A DNA stretch of 64,000 nucleotides from Schizosaccharomyces osmophilus (taxonomy: Eukaryota; Ascomycota; Schizosaccharomycetes; Schizosaccharomycetales; Schizosaccharomycetaceae), in assembly GCF_027921745.1 (NCBI RefSeq), contig NC_079238.1:2046001-2110000 (forward strand). Direction: 5' to 3'. Below, in pieces: positions 55,143 through 64,000 of the stretch (its first letter is position 1; each line of letters opens with the position of its first letter). A program made the translations under genes and the position numbers. A model generated the notes under the pieces. The model had not been told where the DNA came from. It made no database searches and was given only the letters and a program-made list of their open reading frames with translations.

Positions 55143-56744
55143 TCAATCAAAGGTGATTTTAGTAGCTGCTTTCATAGGAGCGTCATTTGTCACACGAGAA
55201 CCATAAGCGTTCACTTTGGGCTTTACAGCGGTGCCATACTTATATAATCCCTCAGGAACCTCCTGTTTAGCTTGACGCAGAACATTGATAAGCTCACCTG
55301 CATGAGACTTGTCTTCGGGAGTGAAAAAAGTATGAGAAACACCCTTGGTATTTGCTCTTCCTGTACGGCCAATACGGTGGATGTAATCCTCAATTGTCAA
55401 AGGGAAGGTAACATTAATCACAAGTTGCACTTGGGGGATATCGAGACCACGAGCAGCAACATCGGTAGCAACCAAAACAGGTGATTTATTAGTTTTGAAG
55501 TTTTCAAGGGCTTGAAGACGAGCGCCTTGAGACATATCACCATGAATTCCGACAGCATTGAACCTTCTGGCCAAAGTACTTTCAACACGGGCAGCTTCCT
55601 TTTTGTACAAAACAAATACCAAAATTTTATCTCCTTGATCAGCGGAAGCAAGAGTCTTGGAGATGACGTTGATTAAGGTTCTTTCCTTGTCTCTGGAATC
55701 TTCCAACAATTCTACTATTTGAGTGATATTTTGAGAAGCAGACAACTCTTCACTACCAATAGTAATTTTAACAGGATCCTTCAAGAAAGTGGCTGCAAGT
55801 GATCGAACAGAGTCAGGCCAAGTAGCACTATAGAAGACTGTTTGACGGGCTTCTCCCTTAAGAGGATTCGGTGTTTGACTTATAATGCTTCGAATGTCTT
55901 GTTCGAAACCTGTATCCAACATACGATCGGCCTCGTCCAAGACCAAATATCCCACTTTCGAACAATCAACAGCACCGTCGTTGATTAAATCAAGCAACCG
56001 ACCTGGGGTACCAATGACAACACTAGCATCACGAGCAGCACGAACTTGCTCGCTTTTTGGGGCACCACCGTAAACTACAGCAACTTTGAAAGAGGTATCG
56101 GAAGTTAAGCCTTTGATATTTTCATACGTTTGGATAGCCAACTCTCTAGTTGGGCTGACAACCAAAATACGTGTCGTTGGCTTTTCTTTGGGCAGATTTT
56201 GAAGATACTGAAGAGCTGGAATGCCAAAAGCGACTGTTTTACCAGAACCAGTTTCAGCAACACCAACAACATCTCTTCCAGAAAACAAATAAGGCCATGA
56301 AGCTGCTTGAATTGGAGTAGGCTCCTTGAAGTTCTTTAATCCCAATCTTAAATTGTCTTCAATTGGAAGTTCAGAGAAATCCAATAATGGCAACAGAGAA
56401 GTTTTAGAAACGGGATCCAAATAGTTAATTTCATGCTTCTTTGCATATTCTTTACATGCAGTCTCGTTCGCCGTGGATTGAGAAGGACTTTGTTTTGAAG
56501 CAGTCTTCTCTTCTTCACCATTGTTTTCTCCCTCTTGAGAAGTGGACTCTTCTTCAGATTTCTCCTTTCTTTTCTTCTCCTTCTTGTCTTTCTTTTTCTT
56601 GTCGGATTTCTCGCCTGAATTCTTTTCCTTCTTTTCCTTTTTGTGTTCGTGCTTAGTCTTCTTTTCTTTACGTTTTATAGTCTCTCCTTCCACATTCTTT
56701 TCTAGTCCGGTATCTTTAACCTCTTTAATCGAGCGTTTTCCCAT
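55143..56744 (-). CDS. dbp3: DEAD-box ATP-dependent RNA helicase Dbp3
   Basis: Intronless, 533 residues from ATG 56744; the frame extends further upstream only through a non-ATG stretch. A Lys/Glu-rich N-terminal region (~res 1-100, KKEKKEKNSGEKSDKKKK-type) is typical of nucleolar helicases. The core has a Q motif (KNFKEPTPIQ), AETGSGKT (~164-171), VLDEADRMLD (~263-272), YSATWP (~306), ATDVAARGLDIP and HRIGRTGRA (~458-466). Dbp3 assists RNase MRP processing at site A3 in ITS1 of pre-rRNA in S. cerevisiae. YSATWP instead of FSAT is characteristic of the Dbp2/Dbp3 group, and the basic N-terminus separates it from Dbp2. Confidence 0.88.
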   Translation of the reverse strand: MGKRSIKEVKDTGLEKNVEGETIKRKEKKTKHEHKKEKKEKNSGEKSDKKKKDKKEKKRKEKSEEESTSQEGENNGEEEKTASKQSPSQSTANETACKEYAKKHEINYLDPVSKTSLLPLLDFSELPIEDNLRLGLKNFKEPTPIQAASWPYLFSGRDVVGVAETGSGKTVAFGIPALQYLQNLPKEKPTTRILVVSPTRELAIQTYENIKGLTSDTSFKVAVVYGGAPKSEQVRAARDASVVIGTPGRLLDLINDGAVDCSKVGYLVLDEADRMLDTGFEQDIRSIISQTPNPLKGEARQTVFYSATWPDSVRSLAATFLKDPVKITIGSEELSASQNITQIVELLEDSRDKERTLINVISKTLASADQGDKILVFVLYKKEAARVESTLARRFNAVGIHGDMSQGARLQALENFKTNKSPVLVATDVAARGLDIPQVQLVINVTFPLTIEDYIHRIGRTGRANTKGVSHTFFTPEDKSHAGELINVLRQAKQEVPEGLYKYGTAVKPKVNAYGSRVTNDAPMKAATKITFD

Positions 56745-57694
56745 TTTTAAAATTTTTTCTATAATGGAGGGAGTTGCAAAGTTGTCTTGATTGCCATGTA
56801 TATGTATATACCGCACTTGGACTATGGCATGCTAAGTTGAAAATTTATGAATAGAAAAACTGTTTATACAAGAAAAAGCATAAGAAATAAACAATTTGGC
56901 AGCTAGTTCATTTCATTATTACCACAAAACCTCATTTCGCCTTTGTTTAAAACGTTTCATATTCATAGACAAGGCTTCTAAGTTCCATATTCTAATATAA
57001 AAAGAAAAAAGCAAAAAAAATCAAATTACAGAATCTAAATTATTAAGCATATATTAATAAACATACATATCTCCCTATGTGCAGCTCGGACGCTATTAAA
57101 GGTAAAAACAATTTCGAAGAGACCCATGTCCTAGCGTTTTTTTTTTTCAAAGCAAACAACTTATTCCTTTTTGCCCCATTTCCTTCTTTCTTGTCAAGAC
57201 CCGCCTCTAACACAAGATAGAAAACGCCCAAAGTTCTATTGAAACACCGTATTCTATTTCCAAGTTTTTTTTTTATGTTTCTTTCTTTTCTTCTTTTGTA
57301 AGTATATATGTAGGTAATAATAAAAGCAGAAAAAAACTTTCACAACATATTCACTGATCCAAGAATTATGGAACCAAATTCTCAATCACCCAGAGCCTTT
57401 TAAATACCTAAGCAGGAATAACCAGATATCAGATTTTAGAGATTCAAAAAATTCCCATCCTATGCGAAAAATCAGTATGCGCGACATGTAAAGAAAGGTT
57501 CACTGTCATAACAGCGGAACAAGACTCAACACAAATTTTCCACTTCATTCAAAAAGGAAATAAAGAAGCGTCTGCATTCTTTCGAAACGCAGCATGAATG
57601 CTATTGCTCCTTCCCCGGTTCGTTATAGTCAACAAGAATTCAGCTCTAATAAATCCTAGTAGATACAACCACCGAAATTTAATGCAACGCTTGC
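56745..57694. other. 950-nt intergenic region: dbp3 promoter and 3' end of the next gene
   Basis: A/T-rich with several T and A runs; no RNA gene or conserved frame seen. The preceding gene may have a long 3' UTR. Confidence 0.45.
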
Positions 57695-58810
57695 TTACCA
57701 AACATTGACGCCGCCTACGGAGCTAGCAGGAGGAGAGGACCATATTTGAGAGCCCAAAGCCATGGAAGAATGATGCGACTTGGACAATGAAGAAGACAAA
57801 CCGGACATGTCTTGATTATTTCCACTGTACTCTTGCTTAAAATCCAAACTTAATGTAGGAAGTGAGGAAGAAGCAGACGAACCGGTCGTTTGAGGAGAGG
57901 CTGCGACAGCAGACACCTTGTTCACAGCGGCTATAGGAGGAGCATTACCATTAGTAAGAGGAGGGTTTGGTGGACGAAGCGTGTTATCTGTCGACGCAGA
58001 ACCGTTGCTGGACGAAAAATTAAGATCCTTCTTCACAGGACGTGTTCCAATAGGAGCTATGGAAGATGGACGACGACGGGCCGTTGGTACTGGCAGCGAG
58101 TCCAAATTTACCGAGTCCATAAAAGAGGAAGACGGATTATAGCTATTCGACGTGGTCTCCAACAAATTAAATGCCGGAGGCTGTTTCGACGTCCGCAACG
58201 CAGAAGGAGGAGGCATACTAGAAAGACCAAAGTTGGGAAGGCTACTTCCACCAACCGTCGACGAAGAAAACGAAGACCTGCCAGGAGCGGCCAAATCTAC
58301 GAAAGACGAGAAAGGATGATGGTGAGCACTGCTGGATAGTAGAGATGTCACCGATCGACGAGGGTGTAGAAGCGAAGAGCCTGTAGTTCCTCCTAAAGAA
58401 GTACTTCCAGGAAACGATGTTCCAAAGCCAGAGGAATGATTAGCGGAACCAACAAGCGTGCTGGGTTCAGCAGGCGACGTCCCCAGCGTATTCGAAGCTC
58501 CATTGGGAGTACTCGAAAGCGCATTTCTTAATAAGCCACCGCCTACATTATGATTCATTGGTATGCTGCTACTTAAAGCATCACTAAGCGATGCGGTGGA
58601 GAAGGGGTCGTTCGTCGCTGCAAAGCTGCTTTTTCGACCTCGCGGGGCCAGCATTCCATTCTTCATTAAATTATCGGATGCCAACTCAATTTCCTCGTAC
58701 TGACTCACAAAGGCAGCACCATCATCTGGCTGAAAAACGTTCGTCGGACCCAGACCATCCCAATAAGAACCGGCCGAGAACCAACTGTTGACTCCATCTA
58801 CAAACGACAT
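57695..58810 (-). CDS. Ser/Asn/Pro-rich protein, function unknown
   Basis: Intronless, 371 residues, ATG 58810. The first ~60 residues are the only ordered-looking part: MSFVDGVNSWFSAGSYWDGL, then DDGAAFVSQYEEIELASDNL, with several aromatic residues. The rest is low complexity, dominated by Ser, Gly, Thr, Pro and Asn, with recurrent FSSxxxxxxxSSLP-type segments and a short conserved-looking WSSPPASSVGGVNVW end. No signal peptide, membrane helix, zinc ligands or RNA-binding motif is visible. Such proteins in fission yeast are often cortical or RNP-granule factors, but nothing here shows that. I do not recognise it beyond a vague memory of a conserved fungal gene next to dbp3. Confidence 0.75.
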   Translation of the reverse strand: MSFVDGVNSWFSAGSYWDGLGPTNVFQPDDGAAFVSQYEEIELASDNLMKNGMLAPRGRKSSFAATNDPFSTASLSDALSSSIPMNHNVGGGLLRNALSSTPNGASNTLGTSPAEPSTLVGSANHSSGFGTSFPGSTSLGGTTGSSLLHPRRSVTSLLSSSAHHHPFSSFVDLAAPGRSSFSSSTVGGSSLPNFGLSSMPPPSALRTSKQPPAFNLLETTSNSYNPSSSFMDSVNLDSLPVPTARRRPSSIAPIGTRPVKKDLNFSSSNGSASTDNTLRPPNPPLTNGNAPPIAAVNKVSAVAASPQTTGSSASSSLPTLSLDFKQEYSGNNQDMSGLSSSLSKSHHSSMALGSQIWSSPPASSVGGVNVW

Positions 58811-59320
58811 AAAGACAACTTCTGGTTTTTAGAAATTGGCCTCTTTTCCAAGATCAAACCGTCAATATCTATCTTTTCTAACAAGTTTCACGCCGTTTGT
58901 GGTTTGCTTTGAGTAAGTGTCGCGGCCGGGCTTTCTTTAGGAGACCCCCCCCCCACTTCTTCACTAGTCAAACTAAATATTCTTCTAGATCCCTACGAAG
59001 ATATTATACAAAAGCGGAATCATAAGATAATATTTGTTTGTGTGAATACAATGACTAGTAGCAAGGAGAAGGGAGAAAAGCTTACATTTGTTAGTCCCAT
59101 GAAGTTGTAATATTATAAAAAAAAAGAAGAGTTTGACTATGACTTAAAAATTGTTGGGCTTTCTTGAAGGTCCCATTCTTTTGTAAGTAAGATGTATAAG
59201 CTCGAGCATGCTATTTCATTCATCCATACGAGCAAATGTAGTAGAAAATAAATGTACAGATTTGTAATGCATTTTAAAATAAGGAACAGGAAAGCAATGT
59301 TTCACGTTGCTCAACGGATT
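58811..59320. other. Intergenic region with a poly(C) tract
   Basis: 510 nt. A run of ten C (58945-58954) preceded by GCGGCCGGGC is striking in this AT-rich sequence; it lies ~135 nt upstream of the Ser-rich gene. Otherwise featureless. Confidence 0.5.
58945..58954. repeat. Poly(C)10 tract
   Basis: Ten consecutive C in a promoter or 5' leader, close to a GC-rich patch. Confidence 0.8.
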
Positions 59321-60442
59321 CTACTGGTGATGTTCTTCTGGCGAATGAACTTGTTCCTCAATTGTATTCAGAATCCTCTGGACCATAGCCTCGTCCTCCA
59401 ACGGAGGAGGTTCATTTGAAATTGAGCATCCAGGATCGTTATCTATCGAATACTTCACCTGTGACAGATTGGCGTTAAACACACGCCGGCATTGCTCTGT
59501 TGCCTTTTCCAGAGCAATTGTATCCTGTTTCGTCGATGAAAATGCACCCTGTGTGAGTTTAGCAAGACCGTAAACGACCTGCCAATCCATGTGAACTAAA
59601 CGTTCTTGCATCAAACGACTTCTTTGCTGTTGGCGAAACGAGTCAACGGCGTCCAGCAGACATTCCAATTTGCGCTGAAGCATCGCAGCAAGCCTCCGAA
59701 GTGACATTGGATTTGGATACTCCTCCGAAGAAGGAACTTTCTTCATCGCTTGAAGTTTATGCGAGGCAATGCGTACAGCTAAAGCTGCTGCCTCCTGGCG
59801 AAAGCGAAAAGCTCCTGTAATAGGAGAATTTGGTTCCAGGAAAGTTGATTCCTTCGTAGGCCAAACTGCCCAATATCTGCTTGGAGTTTTTGTATCTTTT
59901 TCCTCCCCATGACCATCATTCCCATTTCGCGCTTGTCCTCGCTTTTTTAGAGTCTCGTGGACAAAATATAGCTGAGCTGCTAGGTCATTTCTTGTTACTT
60001 GCTTCAAGTTTGATATAATCTCTTTATATGCTCCTACTTCACTTTGCAATAGAGTTGGCTTCTCTGCAACGGTTTCTTCTTCCTGCTCAAAAGGAGATTC
60101 TTCATGTTCCTCTCTCTCCTCTAACTGCGGCGTATCAAAATCATGCATAGCATACTGTTTATGAGCCCAACCGTAAGGAAAGCGGTTGGTTCTGTCAAAC
60201 TGCAGTTTGGGAGTTTCTTTTGGTGAGTACTTGGTTGAAAAAAAGTAAAAATAAAACACAGGAAAAGGACGCTTCCAATGAATTATGTTTAATAAAAACT
60301 AGGAATTATCTTTATTTAATGGAAGATGAAAATATATCTGGAAAGTGATTCCTCGCCACTTGCGACGTAAAAAGTTGTATCTCAATACCTCTCGAAAGCA
60401 GCATTAATTACTTTTCTTCGATCGGTTTTTTCTTACTTTCAT
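59321..60442 (-). CDS. Unrecognised protein, 5' end uncertain
   Basis: The main open frame is 59321-60229 and reads as protein throughout. It has an early FPYGWAHKQYAMHDF, an acidic stretch (EEREEHEESPFEQEEE), RYWAVWPTKESTFLEPNSP, then helical Arg/Gln-rich sequence (FRFRQEAAALAVRIASHKLQ; RRLAAMLQRKLECLLDAVD). It has no ATG at its upstream end: the frame begins with GTG. One solution is a two-codon first exon ATG AAA (60437-60442) joined over a ~207-nt intron (GTAAGA donor, CCAAG acceptor at 60230), giving 304 residues. The alternative is the internal ATG at 60148 (275 residues). No signal, membrane helix or family was recognised. The gene is divergent from rrp43. Confidence 0.55.
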
Positions 60443-60693
60443 TTTATTTTTATTGTTATCCGTTTGAACGGTCCCCAGGGCAAACCCACAGGTTTAGGTA
60501 CGCTCTCTCCATCACAAACAACTGCAAGTCATAAACACAATTTACATTGCCCTGGATTTGTACATACGGAGCAGAACTTTGGGGATTTTATTTTTTAATT
60601 AAACGGGCTAGGGATTTTATTTATTTTTTTGGGAATTTGCGCTCAGTTTTGAAGGATTCAATCAACCACTTTTCCTTTTGTCATTTACACATA

Positions 60694-61637
60694 ATGAGTG
60701 ATGTGAAACAGCTTTCGTTTACACCTTCGTATGTAATTCATTCGGATCTCGTGCTTTCTTGGCGAGTTTTTTCCTGTTTTTATACTAATGTATTGATGTG
60801 TAGGATTTTCAAAAAAATTGCTCCTGATCAATACTTGTCTCATTTATTAGATCAAAACATACGTTCTGATGGAAGAACGGTCACCGAATTTCGTGAACCT
60901 CAAGTTCATACTGACTGTATATCTACTGCTAACGGAAGTGCTATTGTTCGCGCCGGTGAAAACGTTTTCGTTTGCGGCATTAAAGCAGAAATTGCTGAAC
61001 CCACTGCCGATGCACCTGATTGTGGCTTTATTGTTCCCAATGTGGAATTAGGCCCTCTTTGTAATTCCAAATTTAAGCCAGGCCCTCCTTCTGATTTGGC
61101 TCAAGTAATTTCCCAGCAATTGTATCAAATTTTGATTCAGTACGTAATTTTTAAAAAGTTCTGAAAAGTCTTGAACCCTTCTCTAACAATTATTATATTA
61201 GGACGAAACTAATTCATCTTCATTCACTTTGCATTCACGAAAAGAAAGCAGTCTGGGCCCTATATGCCGATATCGTCTGCTTGAATTATGATGGAAATGC
61301 TTTCGATCATGCTTGGACTGCCTTAATGTCTGCCTTAGCGACAACCAAGCTCCCTACTGCTGTTTGGGATGAAGACCTAGAAAAGGTGGTCTGCGCATCC
61401 AATCTCACTCGGCCAGTTCAACTTAGCACGAAGTTATATTCTTTTTCTTGGTCTGTTTTTAACAATATACTGTTGGCCGATCCAACCGATGAAGAGGTGT
61501 CTTTATCAAACGAATTCCTTACTATAATGATGGACACTTCCAAGAACATTTCGAAAATGACAAAACTGGGCGGCTCTTTTATACAAGTTGACAAGTTGAA
61601 GGAATGCGTAGAGTTTGCTCGTAATCACATAGAATAG
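60694..61637 (+). CDS. rrp43: Exosome core subunit Rrp43 (RNase PH fold)
   Basis: Exons 60694-60728, 60804-61139 and 61202-61637 give 268 residues. After MSDVKQLSFTPS the RNase PH-fold pattern begins: FKKIAPDQYLSHLLDQNIRSDGRTVTEFR, GSAIVRAGENVFVCGIKAEI, VPNVELGPLCNSKF and WALYADIVCLNYDGNAFDHAWTALMSAL. Rrp43 is one of six catalytically inert RNase PH-like subunits that form the ring of the eukaryotic RNA exosome. The order and the LxxLxNYDGN block fit Rrp43/EXOSC8 better than Rrp42 or Rrp45. The upstream in-frame extension from 60547 is 5' UTR by this model. Confidence 0.9.
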
Positions 61638-61921
61638 ATTTGAATTACTCTGTCACCTATTTTCTTTATTTCGGTTGTAATGCCTGGCTGTATATTTCCG
61701 GTTTGGTTATATGTAGAAGAAATCTATTTAATTTCGATAGTTCAATTAAATGAAATATTGTAACATTAATTTATTAGTGAAACCCATTCATAGCCTTTTC
61801 TTTCTATGATTATCCAACCATTCCGTAGTTAATGCCTTTTATTCCAAAAGGTTTTACCTTTTGGAATGTTTGTCCAGAAACTCTTAAAAAGTTAAAGTAT
61901 TCTAAACCAATTCTAAATTTT
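61638..61921. other. Convergent spacer rrp43/dph2
   Basis: 284 nt with both 3' ends; the 70-codon overlapping frames here are chance. Confidence 0.5.
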
Positions 61922-63614
61922 TTAATCAGAGCATTTTTCATCATTTTTATCCCCTTTATCGCCTTCACCGACATATCCTTTGGCAATTCCCTTTTGCCCT
62001 TGATAAAGCTTGCTTGGAGCGGCATCCTCAGGCACAGAACTTAGACCAGTCCATGACCGAGATTGGAGATATGCGGCAGCAGGCGAGTATACACCGTTAA
62101 CTGTAAGATCCCGTTTAGAACGCTTTTCAACGGCGCTAGACCCATCCTCGTTCAATTTTCCTGTGTTATCTTCATCGGTATCCAAGGAAAGTTCTACATG
62201 CCTCATAGGTGCTGAATTAACAAGCTTACCCGTTACGAGACTGAAATGAGGACTTTCACTTTCTTCATGTAAAGCGTCGTTCTTTTCAGTATTGCTTTCT
62301 TGTTCTTCTGTCAATGAAAGCACACGATCAAATGATAATACACATTCATTTAACCAGGAAGTATCAGATGAAAGCGCCTTCATTAACTCGAAGGGAGTGA
62401 CAATTGGGCGATAGAAGTCCTAAATATCGTCAGTACAAAATCATCGGTAAAAATTCATACCCTACTATCAATTAAGCTGTTTTCACCACAAGCGATTAAA
62501 ACAAAACACTCTATTTCTTGGAAGTTGGCCAACTTTGCAGGATTCAATTTTCCAATGGCCAAAATATATGGCTTTTTACCAGCATTAAGAATAATCTTTC
62601 GAAGTCTATCTAATACATTTAGATAATTCGAGACACCCAAAGTACCAACGATGATACCAATCACACCTGCATCTCGACATTTCTGCACCAAAGCATAACG
62701 TCTTCGAAGTTTGGCACCGCCGAATGAGGATTCTTCAGTTATTGTCCCCTTTATAGGATCGAAAGACCAAAAATCTTTAACAACTGAGTAATGGGACATC
62801 AAAATGGATGTTAATGTGGGAGAGTCAGGTCCTACAAAAACCAAAGAAACATCGGCTAGCGTAAGATTTTCTGGTAAACGAAAAAGGCGTCCTGGGATGG
62901 TTGTACAGGCTTCCAATTCCAAATCAGGTTCTTCTCGTTTAACTAATGTGGACGCAATGATCGTTTTGAAGCCAGCTTCTTTCATCTTTTGAACAATAAG
63001 ATCTTGACAATAATACCACCGAGTATCGCTAACGATCAAAATTGGACTGTCAAGAGGGAACTTCTCTGTGAGATTGGTAACTATTTTGTTCGCATCAATT
63101 GGTAGTCTTCCAAATACATAAAGAACAGGAAGTCTGGATGTACTAAAATAATTGTTAGAAATTACGTCTTGTAATATGTCAACATACGGAGAAAGACATG
63201 CTCTTCCATAGTGCACAATGGCATCTGCAAACATGTGTTCAGCAGCTACTTCATCGACGCAGCAGCTTCCGTAATTTGTATCAGCAAGTACTTGAACAGT
63301 AGCATCCACTTGCTTAGAAATCAGCGATGCTACACGACCAGCATCTGCGAGATGTTCATCAGGAAATTGTAAAGCTACCTAAACCAAAATGCTTGTTAGT
63401 CAAACTGAACTGGCGTAATACATCAATCAATGCTGCAAAAAATAATAAAACTTACAGACTTATAACCGTTTGAGCGAATAAAGTCGACTGTTTTGTCCAC
63501 CTCAAATACATGCGACAAATCACCCTCAACTTTCAACGACTCGCCAATTGTCTTGGTCAATACGCTTTCCGAATTATCACTTAAGGGCACTGGAGCTGAA
63601 AGCTGGAAAGACAT
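61922..63614 (-). CDS. dph2: Diphthamide biosynthesis protein Dph2
   Basis: Exons 63456-63614, 62461-63378 and 61922-62419 give 524 residues. Diagnostic blocks: VALQFPDEHLADA at the start of exon 2, ADTNYGSCCVDEVAAEHM with the first cluster Cys and the HYGRACLSP segment (~res 90-125), PDSPTLTSILM (~240), YALVQKCRDAGVIGIIVGTLGV (~285-305), and CGENSLIDSRDFYRPIVTPFE (~352-372), spliced across intron 2. Dph1-Dph2 carries out the first step of diphthamide synthesis on EF2, moving the aminocarboxypropyl group from SAM with a [4Fe-4S] cluster. Both donors (GTAAGT, GTATGA) keep frame. The C-terminal ~110 residues are Asp/Ser-rich and variable. Confidence 0.92.
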
Positions 63615-64000
63615 TCTCCTTACAATGATCTTTTGAAGTTTGCCCCTAGTATGTGTATTGGTTGAATCTAGTCAGTGCCAAAATCCGTACAAGATGGCAA
63701 TCCCAAGCAGTCAGGAATAGAAGAGATGCCTGCTCTAATTCAATTATCCTATTGCTATAGAATTGCAATAATTAGCGCTAGCAGATTGTTTACGTGTATG
63801 AAATTACAAGGGTTATTGAAGTTCAAACATTTACAGTAGCAAAGCAAAAGAAGCAGAATAACATCAATGAATATTTATATTATTAGTCTTCCATTGTAAA
63901 AAGCATTAACCATCAGCTTATCACACCAACGAAGTATTAAAAAAAATGAAAGACTTCATGTGTAATATAACTCCTAAAAACAAACTAAAATATTACATCT
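63615..64000. other. Region upstream of dph2
   Basis: 386 nt to the window edge, presumably the dph2 promoter. TTGTTTACGTG at ~63786 resembles a forkhead site. No gene can be supported. Confidence 0.4.

Noticed and set aside
57890-58339. 149-codon antisense frame within the Ser-rich gene, Arg-rich
   Set aside because: It is the complement of Ser/Pro codons (TCN/CCN read as Arg/Gly) with no independent support.

Overview
The window is a compact, AT-rich fungal nuclear segment from a fission yeast (genus Schizosaccharomyces). The evidence is many 35-100 nt introns with GTATGT/GTAAGT donors and CTAAC/CTAAT branch points close to the acceptor, a dispersed single 5S rRNA gene, HomolD/HomolE ribosomal-protein promoter boxes, and a gene order that matches, from memory, three S. 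pombe chromosome II neighbourhoods (mss116-apl3-pfa5-pex10-pgr1-metRS; rpl5-srp1-rpl18-KRE9-alp1-ndc80-imp2; dbp3-rrp43-dph2). Several proteins, glutathione reductase for example, differ from the S. pombe sequences I remember, so a sister species (octosporus/cryophilus/osmophilus group) is more likely than S. pombe. That is an inference. Thirty-three protein genes and two RNA genes can be supported.

Left block (1-23.4 kb): mitochondrial DEAD-box helicase mss116 (cut by the window edge), AP-2 alpha adaptin apl3, a RINT1/Tip20-family tether, palmitoyltransferase pfa5, peroxisomal E3 pex10, a lipoate-protein ligase and a TatD nuclease whose stop codons overlap tail to tail, glutathione reductase pgr1, the phosphatase yvh1, an ER J-protein, cytosolic methionyl-tRNA synthetase, a Siw14-type phosphatase, and an Aim19-like mitochondrial protein assembled from five exons, two of them 15 and 20 nt.

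Central gene-poor stretch (23.4-28.2 kb): one 5S rRNA gene, a ~145-bp imperfect tandem duplication whose units carry forkhead-type motifs, and an aldo/keto-reductase-like protein that lacks key catalytic and cofactor residues. This stretch separates the left and right blocks and may be a rearrangement point.

Right block (28.2-51.1 kb): a 56-residue single-pass membrane protein too short for routine ORF calling, a zinc-ribbon/RING-H2 E3, fis1, rpl5, SR protein srp1, rpl18 (first exon is only the ATG), tRNA-Pro(UGG), a tail-anchored-like protein, a KRE9-family wall protein, tubulin cofactor D (alp1), ndc80, F-BAR protein imp2 with a cluster of forkhead sites upstream, a 64-residue hydrophilic protein, and an RRM+CID protein of the U2SURP/SR140 type.

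Last block (51.7-64 kb): a small, divergent IQGAP-like protein (CH domain plus one IQ motif, 958 residues), RNA helicase dbp3, a Ser/Asn-rich protein, an unrecognised protein with an uncertain 5' end, exosome subunit rrp43 and diphthamide enzyme dph2. The genes are mostly housekeeping: trafficking, translation and ribosome assembly, redox, mitosis and cytokinesis, mitochondria and peroxisomes. I saw no operon-like system, CRISPR array or recognisable intact mobile element.
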